Positions 1-8,714 of a DNA stretch of 64,000 nucleotides are shown piece after piece (position 1 is the first letter of the stretch; every line of letters starts with the position of its first letter). The translations under genes and the position numbers were made by a program. Source of the stretch: Anaspis maculata (lineage: Eukaryota; Arthropoda; Insecta; Coleoptera; Scraptiidae). The notes under the pieces are model-generated. The model was not told the DNA's origin, did not search any database, and was given only the letters and a program-made list of their open reading frames with translations. Where the stretch lies: assembly GCA_949128115.1 (NCBI GenBank), contig OX421965.1, positions 36,637,681 to 36,701,680 of the forward strand, written 5' to 3'.

Positions 1-338
1 GATTTTAGGGGTTGATACGCATGGAAAACTTGATCAGCAACACTTTTAACATACCGTGTCAGAAATTACCCGTTTATTTTGGTCGTTATTCGACTTTGAA
101 TTTCAAGTCATTTTTCGAAATGCTAGGGACAATTTTTCAAATGGGATGATTTGGAAAAAGATTTTTGATTTTCTCGGAAAATTTCAAATTTTAGTGACAA
201 AATTGAAATTTTCAATTTCCTGTAAGTTATTTTCAATCTTTCTCTCCAATTCCAACTTTCCATCCGAAGAGAAGTTTCAACCGATTTTTTTTTACTAATG
301 GTAAGCAACAAAAACTCTACTACCTTGTCTAAAATCTA
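1..338 (-). other. 3' flank of gene 1 with candidate poly(A) signal
   Basis: AT-rich stretch downstream of the gene 1 stop codon (gene 1 is on the minus strand). An AATAAA hexamer on the minus strand lies at 73-78, about 260 bases beyond the stop, and could end the transcript. No coding segment is visible here. Confidence 0.4.
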
Positions 339-874
339 TCACGTATTTTCGCGACTTGACCTAGCAAGCACAAAATAATCAATCTTTTCTACTCTCACCT
401 CCTCAATTGAGTCAATAATTAAGTCATCAGGTTCATCAGGTTCATCAAAAGTGTCTGATCCATCACCCGACTCTTCTTGAGTTTCGAGCAGGTCTGTGGT
501 GCCCGTCAATTCAGCAATTTCAGCAAGTTGCGTATATTGATCCGTTTCGGGAGTTGCAGTCGAATCCGCAAGAGGTGCCACTTCAGGAGTTGTGCGAGCC
601 GGTTCCGTATAGGAAGTCAACTCGCCAGTGGAGTCTCCAGAAGAGTACGACTCGCCAGAACTGGATTCGCTGCTGCTGTCTTCAGACGAAGTCTCCAAAT
701 GTACTTGAATCTTTTTGTCAACTTTGTTCGGCACTGTGTGGAAAGTTTGGCCGGAGTCGGCAACATAAAGTTCCTGCATGTTTTCATCAAATGCTCCTTC
801 TCCCGGTTCGCCTAACATTTTCTGATTTGATAGTGTAACACGTACTCCGTCAGCCGTGTACAATATTTCATCAC
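339..874 (-). CDS. Gene 1 last coding exon: acidic Ser/Glu/Thr-rich C-terminus
   Basis: Terminal coding exon of the unrecognised gene 1. The acceptor is a pyrimidine-rich stretch ending TTTTTTCAG just upstream of 874. The exon opens in phase 1, which matches the phase-1 donor of the preceding exon (GAA-G joined to GT gives Glu-Gly), and runs 178 codons to a TGA at 339-341. The first 60 residues look like a folded segment (ILYTADGVRVTL, then ELYVADSGQTFHTVPNK). Then come an acidic Ser cluster (ETSSEDSSSESSSGES), a Thr/Glu/Pro-rich linker and a final acidic stretch (DEPDEPDDLIIDSIEE). No signal peptide or membrane segment is seen. The composition suggests a largely disordered, possibly phosphorylated tail. 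No family recognised. Confidence 0.75.
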
Positions 875-1452
875 CTGAAAAAATTAAAAATCAAGTCTTA
901 CAAGTAGTAGGTGAGAGTTGGATAAAACGGGGCAGTGGTACGGGACTTTACTTGGAAACTTCTTATCGCTCGCTTAGATCACAACAACGACAGATGAAGG
1001 ACTCTGAGGGGATGGATGAGGGTGAATTCAGTTGATGCCAGGATGATGTTTAACGCTTTGGTGTAACGTTATAGTGGGTGACCAGTGGCGTCCCAGAGAA
1101 TGGAAAAAGGGAATGTGCTGTGAGGCTCGTTTTCAACTGTTATGATAGTATTCTTTTACCGCTTGCATCGTGTTTTTAAGTACTTCAGATTTCATCATAA
1201 ATAAAAATTTGATCTGATTGATGAATTCTAACTTACGAAAGTGTCATTTTCAATCAGAAAATGATTGATTTATTTCTTTAATCGGTAGCCACTGTTGTGC
1301 TTTCCTACACTTTCGAGAGTGCAAAACTACAGAGATGCCTTTTTCAATTAACAGAAAAGTGGAGTCAAATTTCTAGGAGGAATAGTACCTATGACCTGAC
1401 ACTGGTATGACCAGTGGCGTCATCAATCGGTAACCGAAATTCCGTATAGTAC

Positions 1453-1800
1453 CTTCTACTTCGTCCAGGACGTTGGCGCGATCCCAATCATGCTCGATAA
1501 GCCGATCTTGTTCGTCTTCCCACTGCGTTGCCTTGTCGATGTAGAACCCCAGTTCCATCGGCGTCTTCTTGTTGTGCATTAGCCTTATCAGGAGGCTTTC
1601 TTCAGCGCACTCACCAAATCGAGATTTCTCGGCGGTCGTTTTGGCTTTAGGGCCGGCAAAAGTCTTATAAAATCCTTCGTCCACGTTCGTGACGGACTCC
1701 ATGCTCACGTTGCCCGCCCGATTGAGAGTCTCTTCTTCAAGCACCTGGTATGTTTTGTAGAAAAGCAATTTTTTTTTGTCCTCTTCTTTGTGGCGTTGGT
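1453..1800 (-). CDS. Gene 1 penultimate exon, charged
   Basis: Internal exon of gene 1, 348 nt, phase 1 at both ends. The acceptor is TGTTAACGTAG before 1800; the donor is GAAG|GTACTA at 1453/1452. The frame reads DQRHKEEDKKKLLFYKTY, then a Glu/Lys-rich, probably helical segment, and ends WDRANVLDEVE. Joining to the exon at 874 gives LDEVE-GDEILYTADG with the frame kept. The frame stays open upstream of this acceptor to a methionine at 1825, so the exon start could lie a few codons further out. Function unknown. Confidence 0.7.
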
Positions 1801-1965
1801 CTACGTTAACAGATACATAGGTCATAGTTACTTTAATAGTCGTGGCGAATAAAACTGGATTTGTTTAGATGGTGTCTAATCTCTAGGTCCATAGGTTTCA
1901 AGGTAATAGTCTCCTGTTAGCAAAAACATAACAAGCAAATTTTCAAAAATCTGGTAGAATGCAAC

Positions 1966-3115
1966 AAGGAGTGAGAATGGTAGGATTAACCGACGACCTG
2001 GCGGTTGTAATTACAGAAAAACCGGGAGAAGTTATTTAAAGGAGAGTGAAGCTTGCAATGACAGCCATTAAAAGAAAATTGAATAACCTGGACTTGAAAC
2101 TCAAATACGAGAAAACCGAAGCTGTACTATGTATGTACTTCCGGAGAAGCGGGAAATAACAGAAATAAAGTGCCAAATCTTTGCGGGCTTCGAGTTGAAA
2201 ACAAGCAGCTCAAGTGAATATGGGCGGGAGATCAGACAAAGATCTTCGAATGAAAGATTACGTCATGGAGGTGAGCACGAAAGCGGAAAGAAAGCCATGG
2301 CTCTGACGAGAGTGATGACAGATATTGAGGGCATTGGTAACATCACACGAAGGATCTACGTGTGGCTATCTTCGTGACACTGTACGCTGTGACAGTCTGA
2401 AAGGTTGAAAAGTACGAAAACAAGCTGGAACAAGTGAACAGGAGACTGGAGATAAGCATCCTTAGCCTATAAAACACTGAGAGGTGAATCAATGTGCGTT
2501 ATAGTGGGATTGCCGCCACTGGAGCTGTAAGCCTTGGACAGACAGGACAGGATGCTGGAGCAGGATAGATAAACAGCACCGCTGAATCTTCTAGAGAGGT
2601 GGCAGGATAGATGGAGTCGACTGGATGCAGTATGGACTACGAAAGTGGGTCAGCGGGAAACATGGAGAAGTGAATCACTATAGCACGTAAGCTCTGGCCG
2701 GACTTGGACGCTTCGGAATCTATCGCCGCAGAATTGGGAGGACCACTGACGCAAAATGCGATATTTGCCGAGATGCGGACTACAGCGTCGGGCACGCTAT
2801 CTTCAAATGCGAGGACACAACGGACGTCCGGAGCATCCTGTCGCGAAAGACGGGAGAGGTATTGATGATCCACAACATGGTGGACCAGATGCTGGAAGGT
2901 GAGGGACGGTGAACCTGAACCGCAGTGAGCGAATTCCTGCAAGACATAATGACACGGAGAGCAAGAGCCGAAAAAGAGCGAAAGGAATAACCAGAAAAGA
3001 GACCAGCCGCTCTTGAAGCAATGTGAAAGCGGTATCAGGGGGCGGGTAACCACCAGGTCCCAGAAGGGGTTTTAGTGGGTAGGGTTTGCGGTGATGCCGT
3101 GAATCCCACACTCCT
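1966..3115 (+). pseudogene. Decayed R1/I-like non-LTR retrotransposon (LINE) 3' half
   Basis: A 5'-truncated, frameshifted reverse-transcriptase remnant inside a gene 1 intron, opposite to the host gene. Near 1978 it encodes MVGLTDDLAVVITEKPGE, the position of the (Y/F)ADD catalytic box of R1/Jockey/I-type RTs, with Leu-Thr replacing the usual residues before DD. At 2100-2190 the text resembles the 'EKTEAV' segment that follows in these RTs. The C-terminal zinc-finger-like motif C-x2-C-x8-H-x4-C is readable at 2757-2810 (CDICRDADYSVGHAIFKC), preceded by GLGRFGIYRRRIGRTTDAK. The 3' tail at 3055-3110 is LINE-like. In-frame stops and shifts break it throughout. The exact clade is uncertain. Confidence 0.75.
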
Positions 3116-3343
3116 CCAGTACTATCCAACCGGGGCATGCGTAGAAAGCATTTCCATTTCTCCCAAAAAAGGTATATTGACACGCAAAAAAAAACGGAGA
3201 CAGTGAAAATATTTTGAGATATTTGATTTTGCAGATTCGAAGTTCTCCGCAATGAGTATTCCACGTATGTACATACCTGGAATCGAGGGGTCGACCACGG
3301 CTAAAAATCTGGTACAAAAAACCTCTAAATAGAATGAAACCTC

Positions 3344-3462
3344 CAATACCTCCACGGATCCCCCACAGATCTCCACGGATCCCCACGGATCTCCACAAGC
3401 GACCTCCACGGATCTCCACAAGACCTCCACGGATCTCCACAAAACCTCTATGGATCTCCACA
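3344..3462. repeat. Minisatellite, ~20-bp CCTCCACGGATCTCCACAA-type unit
   Basis: About six imperfect head-to-tail copies of a unit of about 20 bp, rich in CTCCACGGAT, with variable CACAA/CACAG linkers. It lies just 3' of the LINE remnant. The open frames across it on the minus strand (repeating Gly/Val/Glu/Ile/Arg) come from the repeat and are not a gene. Confidence 0.85.
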
Positions 3463-4290
3463 GTCTAGCGCATACGCAGTGCTCACGTACATATGGACAC
3501 ACATAACGTATGGTCCGAAAGTTTTGGGAAATGGTTCAAAGCTAAGAACTTTTTCTGAATAGTTCTAGTTTTTCAACTTGATATTGCAAAAATTAACATC
3601 ATATATAACAATAACAAATCCATATTCAACCATATTGATAATGGACCATTATCTTCGATGGGTCTCAATTTTCTTCTGCCATGTATCATGATTTTCTGTA
3701 TCAATTTCTCAAATGCGAAATTCTCTAATGTTATTGAAAAATGCCACGTCGTAATTGGTCTTCATTTGCAGCTTCCCATCCCTTGTCTTATACTATCCTG
3801 CTCAATACTTACCAAAAATCCTATATTGGTCGAGCTTGCGGTACATTGGGAGGCAGGAGTTCTGAGAAATTAATCCTGTTGTTGTCCAGAGAATGATCCA
3901 ACATGGCAGACGAAAACTGAGAGCCATCAAAGATAATGGCCTATCTTCAATATGTTAAATATGTACTTGAAATTGTTAAAGATGATGCTAGTTTTTACGA
4001 TATCAAGTTACAAAATTAAAACCATACAAAAAAGTTATTAGCTTTTAAAAAAAATCCCAAAACTTTCAGACCATACGTTACTGCATAGGGTTATCTCAAG
4101 TGGGGATCAAAATCAATTATTGTCTTCTGATAAAGTGAATGTGACCGTGCCATAAAGAGGACCCCGATTTCGATCTTTCCAAAACAAGGAATAGACTACA
4201 AACGGTGGCCCAGAACGTTTTTGAAAAAAATTTTTGAGGAAGATACACAAATTTTCGAGAAAAAAAATGAGAGGAAGGAAACTACGCAGT
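3463..4290. other. Intronic AT-rich DNA, nothing recognised
   Basis: Intron of gene 1 (between the exons at 5,541 and 1,800). AT-rich single-copy-looking sequence with poly(A)/poly(T) runs. No exon, RNA gene or element end could be supported. Confidence 0.5.
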
Positions 4291-4299
4291 GTATTTTTT

Positions 4300-4640
4300 G
4301 CGCCGGGCGGAATAACGCGTCGTAAAACAAGGCAGAAAATGGCAAGAAATCGGAAGAAAACCAGGAAGACATTGTTTTTGTGACAATATGCTACCAAAAG
4401 ACACAAACGGGACCGTGAAGCAAAATAGGAGTGTTGGGCGAGGAGAAGCTGAAAAGAACGCATCATAAAACTAAGAACAGGGTGAAAAATCCCAAGTAAT
4501 TGTAAAAAAATCAGTGAAAGACATTGGTTTTGTGGCAATACGCTACCAAAAGACACCAACGGAACCAAGGGGCGAAATTGGACGGTTGGGCGGGAGGAGA
4601 CTAAAAAGAACGCGTCATAAAACAAGAGACAGGGCTGAAA
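4300..4640. repeat. ~155-bp tandem duplication in gene 1 intron
   Basis: A block recurs at about 155-bp spacing: 'acattgtttttgtgacaata' near 4369 returns as 'acattggttttgtggcaata' near 4524, followed each time by 'ctaccaaaagacac'. A weaker first half-copy begins near 4315. The 170-codon open frame on the minus strand across this block mirrors the repeat and has no family resemblance. Confidence 0.65.
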
Positions 4641-4893
4641 ATTGCTAACATTCGTAAAAAAACATTCACAAGTAAGAATAAATCACACGGAACGGGAAAA
4701 AAGTCGCAAGATAAGGCAGTCGACGCGTGTAAGGAAGGAATGAAATGCAGGGGAAAAAAACGGAAGGACCCAAAAAAAAAGATAACAACGCATGGAGAGT
4801 ATATCGCGCAAAAGCATAGAAAGGAGGTAAAGTACGTTTCAAAAGAAGGAATAAAAGGAAAATATGATATACCTATGTATTATACATATTATA

Positions 4894-5464
4894 AAGGGTT
4901 TTCCAATAAGTATGTCCCAACTTTCAAAATCAACTGCGGCAAGGGGGTTTAGAATATAATTGTCAAACATCAACAGTTACGTTTTGTATATCGTGTCAAA
5001 TCAAAATGGTAAGATATACAGTTCAACAGCGCTCAGAAATCATCGGCATCTACATCAAAATGCATGTTAGTTCGCGTCAACAACGATTTCACAGACGCGT
5101 TATTTCGAGGAATTCTGACATCAACTGGCCTCCAAGTTCATGCGTCCTCACCCCTCTAGACTTCTTTCTTTGGGGGTATGTTGAATCTCAGGTCTACGAA
5201 AATAATCCCCAAGCAGTTCCAGAGTAGAAACGCAACAATCGACGGGCCATTGAGGATATCACACGCGGTAGAGTTGTTCAAAATTTCAAATTCTGGGCCG
5301 CCAGAATGCATTTAAATAGGCAAAGAGGAGGAGGACATTTGAATGACATAATTTTCAAAACATAATGAAATTGATTTGTCAACAAATTAAAATTTCCGGA
5401 TTATCACTTGTACTTTTCATTCTATTCCATTTGAAAGTTGGGACATACATATTGGAAAACTCTT
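4894..5464 (+). mobile_element. Internally deleted mariner-like DNA transposon with TA target site
   Basis: A 571-bp element bounded by about 35-bp terminal inverted repeats (left AAGGGTTTTCCAATAAGTAT; right end is its near complement) and flanked by TA at 4892-4893 and 5465-5466. An open frame at 5006-5227 joins a transposase N-terminus (MVRYTVQQRSEIIGIYIK) directly to the C-terminal block holding the last catalytic Asp region of IS630/Tc1/mariner transposases (LTPLDFFLWGYVESQVY). The central part, including the other catalytic acidic residues, is missing. After a stop at 5225-5227 the same frame continues to about 5364 (ending RGGGHLNDIIFKT). It is non-autonomous and inactive, mobilisable only in trans. 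Confidence 0.8.
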
Positions 5465-5540
5465 TACAAATTATGTAGCTATTTTTCTCAGAAGAACTTC
5501 ACCTTGAACCATTGCAACTAGTAAGCAGTAATAAAAATAC

Positions 5541-5730
5541 CCTGTATATGATGCCCCGAAACAGATTCTTTGGCTATTAGTGATTCTTTGAAGGCGGTCG
5601 TCCCCGGGTTGGTTCTTATTGTTTCGAGGTCGTCCATGTTGAACAAATGAGAATAGTTGAAATTGGACTCGTCTTCGATGGGCTTGGGTTCCTCCGCAGG
5701 TTTGTCGAACATAACGTCAGTGTGGCTTAT
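5541..5730 (-). CDS. Gene 1 third exon of five
   Basis: Internal exon of gene 1, 190 nt. The acceptor is TTTTGTCTTTCAG before 5730, entered in phase 0. The donor is CAGG|GTATTT at 5541/5540, leaving phase 1, which fits the next exon at 1800 (Gln-Asp junction). It encodes ISHTDVMFDKPAEEPKPI followed by DESNFNYSHLFNMDDLETIR and ends KESVSGHHIQ. Acidic and Pro-containing, with no motif recognised. The donor lies within a TATACAGGGTAT sequence that looks like the end of a TA-flanked DNA transposon, so this splice site may derive from a mobile element. Confidence 0.75.
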
Positions 5731-5739
5731 CTGAAAGAC

Positions 5740-6580
5740 AAAATCTTCAGTAATGAAAGTTATTTATTATTTATTATTTTAGGTATCGACCAGCAACATG
5801 CTACTGGTGTTGGTCACCTTGGTCGGGGGACTTCATCAAGAGACGAAATATTTCGATAAAAATAAGCATTCACAAAATGGATATTCTATGATAGACAAAT
5901 CTATGAAGGATTGAATTCCTTGAACCATTTCGCATTCTGATGGCAAATTTGGAAAATAGATGGCAATGCCTACAACAGCAATCTACAACAATGAAAAATT
6001 GCAAATTTAGACAGCACAAACATCCAGACTTCGTCCGGGAATCGAGACGAAGTCTGGTTGCCACACAACCACCTGCGCCATGGGGCGGTCTATTGTTCCT
6101 GTCACTTTTCACAATCTAGACCTTTGCCCTTCACCATCCAAGTTTGCTATTTGTATCTACAACCTAGACCAGTGTGGGAGCAATTCCAAGAAAGAAAGTC
6201 AAGATTAAAAAAACAGGAAACGACTGCCATCCAAACAATAAGGGATGCATGATGCTATCAGGACAGGACTTATTTAGGGCTAAAGAGTTCTCTTGGATCG
6301 AGGACCTGAAAATTCTTCAAGGGCAGTCGTTTTACACGCTAAAGGCAGCATTCGAATTGTAGGTGTGAATTGTGTATAAGGAATCCACTCAAGATCACGA
6401 GAAAAATATAAAAATGGTTGGTCCAATAGTTGGAACTTCGCCCCTCACTATTTCTGTTATTCAAAGTGATTTTGAGAAAAAGTTACAGAAAGACTAATAA
6501 GTAACAAGTTAATATCCCGTCACGTGCGTGAGTCGCAATAGCGCATTTTCGTAGTGCAGATCTGTCATTGATAGAAATGT
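5740..6580. other. Intronic sequence, nothing recognised
   Basis: Gene 1 intron between the exons at 8,715 and 5,730. No coding, RNA or repeat signal could be supported. Two short frames near 6058-6360 show no family resemblance. Confidence 0.45.
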
Positions 6581-6584
6581 AGTC

Positions 6585-6925
6585 CGGCTTGAAAATAAGA
6601 ATGTTCATACGAGACAAGAGTAAGTTTCACGTTTCATGACAATCGTTCCACTAATGAGAAATTTCAATATGGCGGCGGAATCATGAAATTTAGCTCGAAA
6701 ATACGAATGATCATACGAGACAAGGATATATAAATTCCAAGTTTCAAGAAAATCGTTCCACTAATAACAGATTTCAATATGGCGGTCAATATGGCGGAAT
6801 CATGAAATTTACATTGAAAATAAGAATGTTCATACGAGACAACAGTAGGTTCCAAGTTTCATGTCAAAGGTTCCACTTATAAAATATTTCAATATGGCGG
6901 CGGAATCATGATATTTTAGTACAGG
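6585..6925. repeat. Tandem 106-118-bp repeats flanking a large palindrome
   Basis: Three imperfect copies of a unit containing 'gttcatacgagacaa', 'gtttcatgacaatcgttcca' and 'tttcaatatggcggcggaa', with the shared 'cgagacaa' at about 6610, 6717 and 6835. A fourth, degenerate copy in the same orientation lies beyond the palindrome at about 8573-8620. The repeats therefore bracket the foldback structure and probably belong to one composite element. Confidence 0.75.
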
Positions 6926-6945
6926 AAAAATAGTAAAAAAATCGG

Positions 6946-8547
6946 CAAAACCTCGGAATAAATAAATATGGACGTCATGAAAATTTGATATTCTGTTCAG
7001 AATTGAGTGTTCTACAACATATCCAAAATCGCCAAAAATCGCACCCGGGGGTTTAGAGTTATTGAAGGGGGAGTAAAAAATTGCAGGTTAACATGGAGGG
7101 GATGGAACCCGTCAATCCATTGGATGCGGATACATTATAGTTCGACGTATCATACCCCATTGATACCTTTTTGGCACAAAAAGTGTCCATCATTGTTGAA
7201 GGGGAGTAGTGGGGGGGCGCAGCTCTGCTAGGTGGTCCATTTTGTTTTTCTGACCATGTAAAACCGATCACGACAAGTTTGGTATCTTTTCCGACTAAAT
7301 TCAACCCCCTGAACTCGTATCCGATGTGTAAATTCGGATGAAAACAAGTTTGAACAAGTTAACTTAAGAAAACTTGTTTTTTCTTTGACAATTTTGACGA
7401 TTTTTTTTTACTGTTGGAGGTGTTTATTTTTAGAAAATTTCCAGGGACCATCAAATTGAAGTGTATTCTTCACAAAAATCATTTACTCGGTGTATAATTT
7501 TGTTTCTCGAGTTTAAAAAATCGATTTGAACTTGAGCCGGCGCGGCGCGTCGTCTACTACTGACCAGAACACTACAGCATGCACCTTTAAATGAAAACAC
7601 CTCAAACTATTGAAAAAATAACAACTCATCTTCGAAAATTGGAGGATTTGTGCAGAACTGAATTCCCTAGACCATGAACAAAATCGCCATGAATCGCAAT
7701 GCAGGATTTTGAGTTATTCGAGAAGGAGGATAACACTTTGACAGGATTCATACTCTATGAACTGTTACTTCTCCCCTTGAATAACTCAAAACCCTGCAGT
7801 GCGATTCATGGCGATTTTGTTCATGGTATAGGGAATTCAGTTCTGCACAAATCCTCCAGTTTTCGAAGATGAGTTGTTATTTTTCCAATAGTTTGAGGTG
7901 TTTTTATTTAACGGTGCATGCTGTAGTGTTCTGGTCAGTAGTAGACGACGCGCCGCGCCGGCTCAAGTTCAAATCGATTTTTTAAACTCAAGAAACAAAA
8001 TTATACATCGAGTGGAGGATTTTTGTGGAGAATACACTTCAATTCAATGGTCCCTAAATTTTTTCTAAAAATGAACACCTTCAACAGTAAAAAAATTTTT
8101 TGTCAAAATTGTCAAAGAAAAAACAAGTTTTCTCAAGTTAACTTGTTTAAACTTGTTTTCATCCGAATTTACACATCGGATACGAGTTCATGAGATTGAA
8201 TTTAGTCGGAAAAGATATCAAACTTGTCGTGATCGGTTCTACATGGCCATAAAAATAAAATGGACCACCTAGCAGAGCTTCGCCCCCCCACTACCCCCCT
8301 TCAACAATGATGGACACTTTTTGTGCCAAAATGGTATCAATGAGATATGATACGTCGAACTATAATGTATTCGCATCCAATAGGTTGACGGGTTTCATCC
8401 GCTCCATTTTTACCAGCAATTTTTTACCCCCCCTCCAATAACTCAAAACCACCGGGTGCGATTTTTGGCGATTTTGGATATGTTGTAGAGCACTCAATTC
8501 TGAACGAAATATCAAATTTTCAGGACGTCCATATTTTTTCCGAGGTT
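6946..8547. mobile_element. 1.6-kb foldback (long palindrome) element
   Basis: Two imperfect inverted arms of about 790 bp (6946-7734 and 7764-8547) separated by a 29-nt spacer. The outer ends read 'aacctcgg...atggacgtc' on each strand, followed by a matching 'ttctgttcagaattgagtg' / 'cactcaattctgaacgaaat'. The arms share distinctive GC-rich words such as 'gacgcgccgcgccggctc'. No transposase or long open frame is present. The structure lies within an intron of gene 1 and, if transcribed, would form a long hairpin RNA. It could be a foldback or MITE-type transposon, or an inverted duplication. Confidence 0.85.
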
Positions 8548-8714
8548 GGAATCTATCTTTCTTGTACTATTTAGCCTGAAAATAAAAATGTTCACACGAG
8601 ACAAGAATAGGTTTCAAGTTTACTGAATACCGCTCTGGACTTGAAATGCGGTACTTTTGAGACATCCTGTATAAACATTTCTGAAAATATTTAGTATTTT
8701 GAAAAGCACGAGAC

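Noticed and set aside
2637..3502. Minus-strand frames of 126-153 codons
   Set aside because: Antisense to the LINE remnant and the minisatellite; repetitive Gly/Val/Arg content.
4113..4625. 170-codon minus-strand frame
   Set aside because: Lies on a 155-bp tandem duplication; its halves repeat each other and no family resemblance is seen.
6946..8547. Palindrome as an assembly artefact (inverted join)
   Set aside because: The arms differ at many positions, so a simple duplicated read join is unlikely, though long reads are still needed to be sure.
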